From NCBI RefSeq assembly GCF_004563925.1, contig NZ_SPNJ01000001.1:1488001-1552000 (forward strand): a stretch of 64,000 nt of DNA. The letters are read 5' to 3'. This DNA comes from Herbaspirillum sp. 3R11 (lineage in GTDB: Bacteria > Pseudomonadota > Gammaproteobacteria > Burkholderiales > Burkholderiaceae_D). Positions 53,285-60,397 of the stretch are shown piece by piece; the first letter of the stretch is position 1, and each line of letters starts with the position of its first letter. The notes beneath the pieces are model-generated. The model did no database searches. It was not told the DNA's origin and worked only from the letters and a program-made list of their open reading frames with translations. Both the position numbers and the translations under genes were made by a program.

Positions 53285-53316
53285 AACTCCCGATACTCGC
53301 GAGTATGTTGAAAATA

Positions 53317-53342
53317 TAAAGTGTAGTTGTACCCGGCGATTT
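53317..53342 (+). promoter_or_regulatory. Candidate promoter of pilin 4
   Basis: TAAAGT at 53317-53322 and GGCGATTT at 53335-53342, the closest of the three to a sigma-28 -10 box. Confidence 0.4.
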
Positions 53343-53346
53343 AGAA

Positions 53347-53366
53347 ATTCTTGCAAGGGCAAGAAT
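53347..53366 (+). promoter_or_regulatory. 5'-leader stem-loop of pilin 4
   Basis: Perfect 7-bp stem ATTCTTG/CAAGAAT with a 6-base loop, again 28 bases before the ATG. The G-U pair of pilin 1 is a standard pair here. Confidence 0.65.
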
Positions 53367-53394
53367 ACAGGGGCCGACTTAAGGGGAAACCACC

Positions 53395-53895
53395 ATGTTC
53401 ACAACCAAGAAAAATCGCATCATCGCCGCCACTCTCGCCGCTGCCGTCATGGCGTCCAGCGCGCCCGTCCTGGCATCATCGACAGCCACCGGTTCGCTGA
53501 TCAACACCGCGACCGTTCTGTCTGCTTGCGCGGTGGTCGGCTCCACCATCGCTTTCGGCAACTACACCAGCACCCAGATCGACCAGACCGGGAACATCGC
53601 CGTGGTCTGCACCAACGGCACGTCCTACACCATCGGCCTGGATGCGGGCGCCGGCACTGGCGCCACCACCACCGTGCGCAAGCTGAGCGGCACCCTTGGC
53701 GGCACCTTGAACTACGCGCTGTATCGCGATTCGGGTCGCACCAACAACTGGGGCTCGACCATCGGCACGGATACACAAGCCGGCACCGGCAACGGCCTGA
53801 TTCAGAATCTCACGGTCTACGGCCGTATCGCCAGCGCCCAGACACCTTTGGCCGGCGTCTATACGGACACGGTGACGGTCACGCTGACTTACTGA
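53395..53895 (+). CDS. Spore-coat-U-domain major pilin 4
   Basis: Exported pilin of 166 residues. Nearly the same protein as pilin 3 (signal peptide almost identical), with changes such as 'LSACAVVG' for 'LASCTVVG', which keeps the cysteine one residue away. Last gene of the pilus locus; a 16-bp terminator follows. The tandem near-identical copies can recombine, so copy number may vary between strains. Confidence 0.87.
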   Translation: MFTTKKNRIIAATLAAAVMASSAPVLASSTATGSLINTATVLSACAVVGSTIAFGNYTSTQIDQTGNIAVVCTNGTSYTIGLDAGAGTGATTTVRKLSGTLGGTLNYALYRDSGRTNNWGSTIGTDTQAGTGNGLIQNLTVYGRIASAQTPLAGVYTDTVTVTLTY

Positions 53896-53913
53896 TACAA
53901 CTCGACATCCAAA

Positions 53914-53952
53914 CGACAACGCCCGCCTGATTTCCAGGCGGGCGTTGTCGTT
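53914..53952 (+). terminator. Terminator of the pilus locus
   Basis: Perfect 16-bp stem (53914-53929 with 53935-53950) with a 5-base loop and only a short TT after it. Confidence 0.75.
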
Positions 53953-54047
53953 GAAGCTGCACTTTTGCTGCACCGGGAGCCGCGCAGGCGGCTCCCTCCA
54001 TTCCGCTTTTAATTCTGGATTCGCGCTGCGAATCATGGAGTAAACGC

Positions 54048-54077
54048 AAAAACGCCCGCTTGCGCGGGCGTTTGTTG
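54048..54077. terminator. Second terminator at the island border
   Basis: Eight-bp stem ACGCCCGC/GCGGGCGT with an A-run before and TTGTTGT after. It is the last clearly chromosome-like feature before the element. Confidence 0.7.
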
Positions 54078-54079
54078 TC

Positions 54080-54096
54080 TGGCGGAGTGGACGGGA
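54080..54096 (-). other. Putative attachment site: 3' end of tRNA-Asp at the left island border
   Basis: Read on the minus strand, these 17 bases (TCCCGTCCACTCCGCCA) equal the 3' end expected of a beta-proteobacterial tRNA-Asp(GUC): T-stem end, acceptor strand, discriminator G, CCA. Upstream the T-loop GTTCGA is missing, so this is a fragment, not a gene. GC-rich pilus genes lie to the left, AT-rich foreign genes to the right. For an element integrated in a tRNA 3' end this is the layout of the fragment end, with the whole tRNA beyond the window on the right. Confidence 0.55.
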
Positions 54097-54380
54097 GCAA
54101 AGCTCGCCGCTCCAGAAATCAAGTGGGCCCTGGGCTCCATCTGTTTCTCACCCCGAAAATCCATTCTGGAGTGGACCACCCTCATGGTTGAGTGGATGGA
54201 CCACCAATGTACCACCCATATTCGCCGTAAACAACCCGTAACGCTCATGCCCAAGATTTAAAAGAAATGAAAGATGACAAGGGCCTAGTCTGCCCAAAAT
54301 TAGACTAGCTCATAAATGAGCTCAACTATTGACTTTTAAAATAAATATGAGAGAAAAGTTACCCTACAACGGAGGCACCT
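54097..54380. other. Left end of the element, no gene recognised
   Basis: Contains two copies of TGGACCACC (54172-54180, 54197-54205) and a related GTACCACCC (54209-54217), possible arm-type protein sites next to the att sequence. An imperfect palindrome AGCTCA-TAAA-TGAGCT lies at 54307-54322 and TTGACT at 54329-54334 before the small gene at 54381. Confidence 0.4.
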
Positions 54381-54527
54381 ATGAGCAAATTAAAATCAGT
54401 CAAATCTCGCGTAACATCATTTCTGATGCGAGAAATTCCCATACATTTTGTTATTAATGGTTTAGGGCTAATTTCGGCTCTGATATTACTAGGCCTGCTG
54501 GCCGTGGCAATTAAAATCACTTTGTAA
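54381..54527 (+). CDS. 48-residue single-helix membrane protein
   Basis: Small frame with a strong Shine-Dalgarno GGAGG 5 bases before the ATG. The protein starts basic (MSKLKSVKSRVTSFLMREIP), then has one hydrophobic helix of about 24 residues (FVINGLGLISALILLGLLAV) and ends IKITL. No family recognised; size and layout resemble small membrane toxins or regulators. Its last 11 bases overlap the end of the convergent membrane protein gene. Confidence 0.6.
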   Translation: MSKLKSVKSRVTSFLMREIPIHFVINGLGLISALILLGLLAVAIKITL

Positions 54528-55014
54528 CCAAAGGAAAAAGTGTCAGGAATAGGGACGAAATGAAACTTATGAAAACTCCAATCAATAGCCAAGTCTGGGC
54601 CCCGTGTGCCATCTTCATTTGACTCTTATGAATTTCATTTAAGCTTTTACTTGCATCTCGCATATTGTTTCCCGCCACCTCAAAGCTTTTTGAAAGTGCC
54701 AGAAGATCGTTGGCCATCAGTTGAATTGCCGACAAGTCAGTTGCACAAATTTTCTTTACTGCAAGTGCAGCATCATCATATGGCTTAGGAGTTAAAAACG
54801 CATTGACGCTCGTCATTTGTTCTTCTATGGCGTTACGTTCTTTTTTTGAAATAAGGACGCCAAAGCCAATAAAAATACCTCCCACAGCGCTCATATATGT
54901 GGCCATTGCCTCAAGGTATTTAGATGGATCCTGTCCCCGCAATAACCAAAGTATATTCACTAAACCTAAAGATGAAAAAAGTAGGATCCAGAGCCCTATT
55001 TTTACTTTCGACAT
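54517..55014 (-). CDS. Hypothetical membrane protein, three helices with coiled-coil middle
   Basis: Protein of 165 residues. Helices at about 6-25, 38-55 and 141-163; between them an ~80-residue soluble helical segment ('EEQMTSVNAFLTPKPYDDAALAVKKICATDLSAIQLMANDLLALSKSFEVAGNNMRDASKSLNEIHKSQ'). AT-rich codon use like the rest of the element. It follows the two kinases on the same strand (140-bp gap) and could be a membrane partner or substrate. No family recognised. Confidence 0.65.
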   Translation of the reverse strand: MSKVKIGLWILLFSSLGLVNILWLLRGQDPSKYLEAMATYMSAVGGIFIGFGVLISKKERNAIEEQMTSVNAFLTPKPYDDAALAVKKICATDLSAIQLMANDLLALSKSFEVAGNNMRDASKSLNEIHKSQMKMAHGAQTWLLIGVFISFISSLFLTLFPLVTK

Positions 55015-55154
55015 TTTACCCCCTCCATATTTCTAGAATTATCATCAAACACCTTCACTTCAAACTCGATACATACAAATGCTGTTCTTCTTGTCCCGCT
55101 TTAACGCTTGTTAAGTATCTTGAATTTTCAATACATCAAAACGGTCTTCTGAAA

Positions 55155-56225
55155 TTAATTTTTCAAAACGACCACGGGGTGTGCCCTTGGACTGGGATCC
55201 CCAGGAAAACTAGAATAGCAAACACGCCGCCCTATCTCGGGACGCTCAATTCCGTAAGCACTTTCCATGCTGAAAAATATGTCGGAACGATTGACGGTAA
55301 TAAAGCCAGCATAACCATTGAGAATATGCTTTGTTACTGGGCCTTCAAAACGATCAACAGTCAGATAACAGAGTTTCTCGCAACGAGCAATCAATTCGCT
55401 GATGGTGGGACGAGCAGCAGGATCATTGATGAGGCAGCTTTCAACGATTGACTGCAGCTCCAATGCAAGAGGTGCGAATTGGGCATTTGAGGTCATGAAT
55501 TTTGGCCAAGGCTGCCGTTGGCCGGTTTTCACATTGGCGACTGCGTGTAAAAATTCACCGAATGGCAATTCACCCGTCAGCAGTTGAAACATCATTGCCC
55601 CCACGGACCAAACGTCTACCGTTGCCCCAGGGTTCTCTCCTGCTTTTCTGAACATCATCTCGGGAGCCATAAATGGCAAAGCACCTTTGATGGTTCCAGA
55701 AGTGGAATTAGTGATGTCCCCTGCTTTCAATGCCTCATCTAAAAGTTCTTGGGTCAGAGTTGCCACACCGAAGTCAGTCACCTTTAATTGACTAAGATTG
55801 ACGCCGCGATTGACCATGACATTGCTAGGCTTTAAATCACGGTGAATCACACCTGCTCGATGCGAAGCCTCTACGCCTTTCAAAAGATAATGCAATGCCT
55901 TCGCACCAAGATGAGGGTCAAAGAAACCGAACCGATCTAATTTATCTTTGAGTGTTTCACCATCGACAAATTCTTCTACTAAATACTGCTCTCCATTGTC
56001 ATCAAAACTGTCGAGGGTTTTCGCAACATTATGATGATTGACTTTCGCAGCAATAAACGCACTGGCTTTAAATCGCTTAGTTGCTTGACCTGCTTGCGGC
56101 GTCTTTAAAGCGACATCCATGTCCAATCTTGTATCATGAGCACGATAGACTTCTTGCATGCCTCCTCGCCCCACATGATTGAGGATTCTGTAGCGATCAG
56201 CAATTATGGCACCGGTGGGAATCAT
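55155..56225 (-). CDS. Hanks-type Ser/Thr protein kinase (second of pair)
   Basis: Soluble kinase of 356 residues with all catalytic residues: glycine loop 'GRGGMQEV' (19-26), Lys41, Glu in the C-helix region, HRDLKPSN (128-135), DFG (151-153), APE (187-189). The activation segment is long and Thr/Ser-rich ('AGDITNSTSGTIKGALPF'), suited to autophosphorylation. The C-terminal ~80 residues are a small beta-rich domain of unknown type; there is no membrane helix and no PASTA repeat. Start overlaps the stop of the first kinase by 4 bases (ATGA). Confidence 0.87.
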   Translation of the reverse strand: MIPTGAIIADRYRILNHVGRGGMQEVYRAHDTRLDMDVALKTPQAGQATKRFKASAFIAAKVNHHNVAKTLDSFDDNGEQYLVEEFVDGETLKDKLDRFGFFDPHLGAKALHYLLKGVEASHRAGVIHRDLKPSNVMVNRGVNLSQLKVTDFGVATLTQELLDEALKAGDITNSTSGTIKGALPFMAPEMMFRKAGENPGATVDVWSVGAMMFQLLTGELPFGEFLHAVANVKTGQRQPWPKFMTSNAQFAPLALELQSIVESCLINDPAARPTISELIARCEKLCYLTVDRFEGPVTKHILNGYAGFITVNRSDIFFSMESAYGIERPEIGRRVCYSSFPGDPSPRAHPVVVLKN

Positions 56226-57289
56226 GGCATGACCTCAGGATTTGACACGTCAAAAGTTACGAAGGTACGAGCGGGTTTAGGCCCAAATGCAATTACACAG
56301 CAATCAGGAAGTTCTTCTCCGGCGGCTATTAATTCTGGCGTTATCGGCTTAGCGTTTACTGCGACAGTTCCCGTAATACCAGAAATTAGAAATTTCATAC
56401 CATCGTAAACAAGGCTTATCGAGTTCGTGCTGCCGCTCTTGACCGTCACCCTAGGAGATTCCGCATTGAGTTCATGTGACTTCGGTCCTAGAACAATCAG
56501 GCCTCGGTGCCTGCCGAATAAAATGTGTCGCCTGAGGATCAACTCTACTTCAGTCATCTTCGGCCTATCCGCCGGCGAGTAACTTAAACAACGCTCAATG
56601 ATCGCAAGAATGTCATCTTGGATTCCTGCAATTGATCCTACCAATCTTCCACGAGGAAGGTTCTGAGGTGGGTGCGGTAATAGTTCTTGTGGAAGTTGTT
56701 GCGTAATCAGGACTAAGGCAGTGATGCCAAACGCGTATACGTCAATCGCCTGATCAAAACTAATGCTTTGATCTCTCCAAAGTTCCGGAGCCATATAGCC
56801 GGGAGTTCCGATGATGCTTCTTGTATGAGCTTCGATTCCTGACGATCTAGCCAGGCCAAAATCAAGAATCTTAATCACTCCATCCGCACCAAGCCGAATG
56901 TTGTTTGGCTTGATGTCGCGATGAATGATGCCCTCGCTATGGATTTCGACTAAGCCACAAGCAATTTGCCAGAGAGTTTTAAGGTAGAGAGGATCTGGTG
57001 CGAATGACTCAGGACTGAGGTCATGACCATCAAGATGTTCAAGAACTAAAGCCGTCTGAGGATTCGCGGCGTCACCCACTTCAATCACGTCATATAGTTG
57101 GACAACGTGCTTCGACCTTACTTTTATCAAAGCCAATTGCTCATCCAGCAATCTTCTGCGATCTGTTCCTACCCTCAGCATTTTTAGAACCACAGGACGA
57201 GTTAAATGTGTGTCCATGCAGTGGTGTATGTCACCCATCCCACCGCTATTTGAGGCCCCGGTCGGCTGATATCTATTTGGAAGATTCAT
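56222..57289 (-). CDS. Hanks-type Ser/Thr protein kinase with C-terminal FHA-like domain (first of pair)
   Basis: Kinase of 355 residues. Loop 'GASNSGGMGDI', invariant Lys36, HRDIKPNN (from 123), DFG (143-145), APE ('TPGYMAPE') are all present. After residue ~265 comes a beta-rich region whose 'VAVNAKPITPELIAAGEELPDCCVIAFG' resembles the FHA pattern 'NG..I....L.DGD.I.FG', but the phosphopeptide Arg/Ser/His set is not clear. ATG at 57289 has GGAG; a GTG at 57301 is possible. Overlaps the phosphatase end by 17 bases. Confidence 0.86.
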   Translation of the reverse strand: MNLPNRYQPTGASNSGGMGDIHHCMDTHLTRPVVLKMLRVGTDRRRLLDEQLALIKVRSKHVVQLYDVIEVGDAANPQTALVLEHLDGHDLSPESFAPDPLYLKTLWQIACGLVEIHSEGIIHRDIKPNNIRLGADGVIKILDFGLARSSGIEAHTRSIIGTPGYMAPELWRDQSISFDQAIDVYAFGITALVLITQQLPQELLPHPPQNLPRGRLVGSIAGIQDDILAIIERCLSYSPADRPKMTEVELILRRHILFGRHRGLIVLGPKSHELNAESPRVTVKSGSTNSISLVYDGMKFLISGITGTVAVNAKPITPELIAAGEELPDCCVIAFGPKPARTFVTFDVSNPEVMP

Positions 57290-58523
57290 CCTTTTCTCCA
57301 CCCTTATTATTTAAATTTTCGGTTTGATCTGAATCTGTATCAACTTCAATAGAAAGTTGTGCCCCCCGATTTTTTAGGTTCGGACGTTTGGAGGTCCGTG
57401 GAGATTTCTCTTTTTTAGGATTCTTGGTGCGACGACTCGATGCCTCTTTTTTATTTCCGGCACTTTCATCAACCGCGACTAAATTGTCTTTGGGCGGATA
57501 GGTACTTAACTGCTCAAATGGGATCTGCTCTGCTGGCCGATTGCCAGGAATGATTCTTCCATTCTCTCCGTCTCTAAATATCATTCTTCGATGAGCAGGA
57601 GAGTTAAGTTTATTGACATCGGCAAGACGAGGATGTGCAGGCTCTGTGAAATCAATGGCGTCAAACTGCTCCTGCTTCACCCACATAATGTGGAGTGCTC
57701 CAAAGGGATCCCATAACTCGATCCCAGAATCCTCTCGCTCAGAAATAGAATTAATAAGTTCCGAAATAGAAAGCACCACAAGGGATGCATTGTCAGGAGC
57801 CCCATTCCATTTTGCGAGGGCGGTCAATCTAGCAGCCGCCTGCCGATGTTCGAGCGTCTGAAAGAACGTGTCACACAGAGTCTCATGGCGAATGAAATGC
57901 ACGCCATCGGACGTAATCAGAATACGCTCCGCATCAACAGGCACGATCTTTACATGAGCGAGCAACCCAAATCCTATGCCAATGAATTGCAATAAACCTC
58001 GATCTTGCCCTCCAGCGACCTCTTCGAGAGAATCATCCACGGTGAGACGAGTCACTTTTTCTTTAGCCGTATCAGCCATGCTGGCATAAATACGACTGTC
58101 TCCGACATTCACTGTCCACACGCCTTGATCAGCCGTAACTAAAATTGCAGAAAGAGTGGCCCCACCTTTTCCCTTACAGTATTCGTACACAGCAGTATTT
58201 GCATCTTCTGCTGCGATTTTTAATCTCTCGGAAGGGCTTTTTTGACGATTTCGAACTAGGGAATTAAAAAATGCTGCAAGAGTTTTGGTTGCACACATCG
58301 CACCATCTTGCATTCCGCCCATACCATCAGCCACTGCAGCGACAAAAAAAGTCTGCCCTTTCGATGAACTGGTATTGACTCGCATAAGGGCTACTCGATC
58401 TTGATTCTCTGTGCGAGTCAGCCCAATATCAGTTGCCAACGTAACGGGCATTCCGATATCAGAATTTATTCCGCTGGTGGGCACCTGGCGTGACAGCCAG
58501 CGGACTAATTTATCATTTAGCAT
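57273..58523 (-). CDS. PP2C-family Ser/Thr phosphatase with long basic tail
   Basis: Phosphatase of about 416 residues, head of the three-gene operon. All metal-binding motifs are visible: 'RTENQD' (37-42), 'ADGMGG' (65-70), 'GGATLSAIL', 'VNVGDSRIY', 'ITSDGVH' and 'DNASLVVLS'. After the ~255-residue catalytic domain comes a linker and then a low-complexity Lys/Ser/Thr tail ('KKEASSRRTKNPKKEKS'), a plausible target of the adjacent kinases. ATG at 58523 is preferred to a TTG at 58550. It should counteract the two kinases. Confidence 0.87.
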   Translation of the reverse strand: MLNDKLVRWLSRQVPTSGINSDIGMPVTLATDIGLTRTENQDRVALMRVNTSSSKGQTFFVAAVADGMGGMQDGAMCATKTLAAFFNSLVRNRQKSPSERLKIAAEDANTAVYEYCKGKGGATLSAILVTADQGVWTVNVGDSRIYASMADTAKEKVTRLTVDDSLEEVAGGQDRGLLQFIGIGFGLLAHVKIVPVDAERILITSDGVHFIRHETLCDTFFQTLEHRQAAARLTALAKWNGAPDNASLVVLSISELINSISEREDSGIELWDPFGALHIMWVKQEQFDAIDFTEPAHPRLADVNKLNSPAHRRMIFRDGENGRIIPGNRPAEQIPFEQLSTYPPKDNLVAVDESAGNKKEASSRRTKNPKKEKSPRTSKRPNLKNRGAQLSIEVDTDSDQTENLNNKGGEKDESSK

Positions 58524-58550
58524 TTCGTTGATCGCTTTGCAAAATTGCAA

Positions 58551-58728
58551 TATTGTTATTGAAGTTTTACGTCGTATCGAAGTGTCAATTTGATAAGCAC
58601 TTCAACGTCGCAACCACTATGAGCAAGTTTATCGGCCATCTTATCAGGCAAATAAGAAACTACGGAGAATTGTAATTTATACAGGGATCCGACTCGCTTT
58701 TATCGATAAAACCCGTGAAAGGTAAGCC
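58551..58728. promoter_or_regulatory. Divergent control region between phosphatase operon and zinc-motif gene
   Basis: 178-bp AT-rich gap from which the phosphatase-kinase operon (minus) and the gene at 58729 (plus) start. No convincing consensus promoter seen. Confidence 0.4.
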
Positions 58729-59631
58729 TTGATCACTCTAAACATTAACAAAGGCCTGATCCGAATTGACGATTGGGACGAGATGGAGGCCAGAATCGGA
58801 TTCATCAAAGACCTCAATCCAAAAAATCACAAGCTGTCTGCCATTATTGGCAGTTACATACGAGGAGACAAAATCCCATGTGGGCTTTCAAATTGCCACT
58901 CACCACATGGAAAAGGCTACATTGTTGCTACCGACGATGGGCACGAAACCAACATAGGTAAGGACTGCGGCAAGCGATATTTCGGGGTGGACTTTGAGAT
59001 ATTGTCCAAGCAATTTGATAAAGACATTGCGGATATGGAGAACAGAGAGACACTGTGGACCTTCAATCTCCAACTGAATCAAGTCGAAGACAGAATAAAA
59101 GCACTACGCCAAAGGGAAAAAGGAGCCGATTGGCTATATAAACGAAAGCGAGAAATCACAGAACTCAATCAAGGCTGTCCAGCTGACATCGTAAAACGTA
59201 TCAACATGATGGTTAAGGCGAGAAATAGCCTTCTGACCTCAGCGAGAGAGGCCTCCGAGAAAGAAACGGAGAACTTGGAGAATCTCCAAGGAAAAACGCT
59301 GAAACGCCCCCATTACATCGAAGAACCCGTTGCCCAATTAATGTCCATCGAAGTTCTATTTCCTGAAAATGATTTAAGGGCAATATTGGTTCTCGACTTA
59401 AATGAAAAAATAGGTGAGTTCAAGAAAAAGAACATCGATCTGATGACTTCGGAAGAATTAAAACGTTGGGTGAAATGGTTAAAGCCGCTAGAAGAGAAAT
59501 TATCTTTAGCAGACCGAATGGTTGATCTTGCCAAGGCTCTGTTCAAACCAGACAATTTAAAGCCTTTTGAATTTCTTTTGATCACGCCAGAAGATCGGAC
59601 GGCTTTTACGGCATATTTAAAAACGCTGTAA
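58729..59631 (+). CDS. Hypothetical protein with putative zinc-binding N-terminal motif
   Basis: Protein of 300 residues, start TTG with AAAGG upstream. Cys51, Cys56, His57/His60 and Cys80 ('CGLSNCHSPHGKG' ... 'NIGKDCGKRYFG') look like a metal site; the 'IGKDCGKRYFG' phrase recurs in unnamed phage and plasmid proteins as far as I recall. Residues 90-200 are charged and probably coiled coil; 240-300 helical. No catalytic motif. It is divergent from the phosphatase-kinase operon and could be linked to it. Function unknown. Confidence 0.65.
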   Translation: MITLNINKGLIRIDDWDEMEARIGFIKDLNPKNHKLSAIIGSYIRGDKIPCGLSNCHSPHGKGYIVATDDGHETNIGKDCGKRYFGVDFEILSKQFDKDIADMENRETLWTFNLQLNQVEDRIKALRQREKGADWLYKRKREITELNQGCPADIVKRINMMVKARNSLLTSAREASEKETENLENLQGKTLKRPHYIEEPVAQLMSIEVLFPENDLRAILVLDLNEKIGEFKKKNIDLMTSEELKRWVKWLKPLEEKLSLADRMVDLAKALFKPDNLKPFEFLLITPEDRTAFTAYLKTL

Positions 59632-59798
59632 CCAGCCATCTAAAATTTCATCAACTTTCGAGTGATGCGGAAAACATAGAAAGCACTATTTCTCAGTTGC
59701 ATTTTGCGCGCCACAATTTCTCCGTTAATTGTGGCCCCCTCCCCCTCAGTTATCCCAATAGAGAGCATTCATGGGGAGTTTGCTAGACGGAGAAATTG

Positions 59799-60248
59799 AT
59801 GTTTGAAATGAGCGAAACGCAGTGGTTTTTTATTCTCCTTCTCGTTTTTATCTGCTTCGGATTGAAACGACGAAGGTTTTTTTCTTGGTCTTTTGCTAGT
59901 GGAGCGAATGAAAAAAAATGGCAAGATCTCATTGCCCAGCACGGATTACGAATAGATCATCAGTATCGAAATTCAATCGGTATTGATAGCACGGCAAACA
60001 AAGCCCTGGTCTACTCCGGGGATCAATCCTATCTGCTCACCACACACGACGTAACTGGGGTTCAAACTGATTCGATGCTAAAAACCTCGGTCAACGGCTG
60101 GGGCATGGCATCACAAAAAGACATTCGATGCCGCCTTCTCATCAAGACGCTTTCGATGAGTAACCCGATCATCGAAGTACGATTCCACAACAAGAATGAA
60201 ATGTCTGAGTGGTATCAGCGACTTTGTGTGATGTTCGACCTTCGTTAA
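59799..60248 (+). CDS. Hypothetical membrane-anchored protein
   Basis: Protein of 149 residues. One N-terminal helix (about residues 8-22, 'QWFFILLLVFICFGL') followed by KRRR, so the rest is cytosolic. The C-terminal ~110 residues alternate strands ('SYLLTTHDVTGVQTDSM', 'CRLLIKTLSMSNPIIEVRFHNKNEMSEWYQRL') in a pattern like small PH-like bacterial domains, a weak impression only. SD GGAG before ATG 59799. Ended by a clear terminator. Confidence 0.65.
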   Translation: MFEMSETQWFFILLLVFICFGLKRRRFFSWSFASGANEKKWQDLIAQHGLRIDHQYRNSIGIDSTANKALVYSGDQSYLLTTHDVTGVQTDSMLKTSVNGWGMASQKDIRCRLLIKTLSMSNPIIEVRFHNKNEMSEWYQRLCVMFDLR

Positions 60249-60267
60249 AATGCTCTCCATATCAATG

Positions 60268-60299
60268 AAAAAGGATTGGCGTCTGCCAATCCTTTTTTT
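60268..60299 (+). terminator. Rho-independent terminator in the element
   Basis: Eight-bp stem GGATTGGC/GCCAATCC, A-run before and seven Ts after. Confidence 0.88.
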
Positions 60300-60397
60300 A
60301 TTTTCACTCCGAACTTAATCTTGGATCGTCCGCATAGATGTTTAAACCAATATGCAAATGGATACAAGAGAACACAGAATTCTTCGCTAGAGATAAC

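Noticed and set aside
54080-54150. Complete tRNA gene at the island border
   Set aside because: Only the 3' 17 bases match; T-loop, anticodon arm and D-arm are absent.
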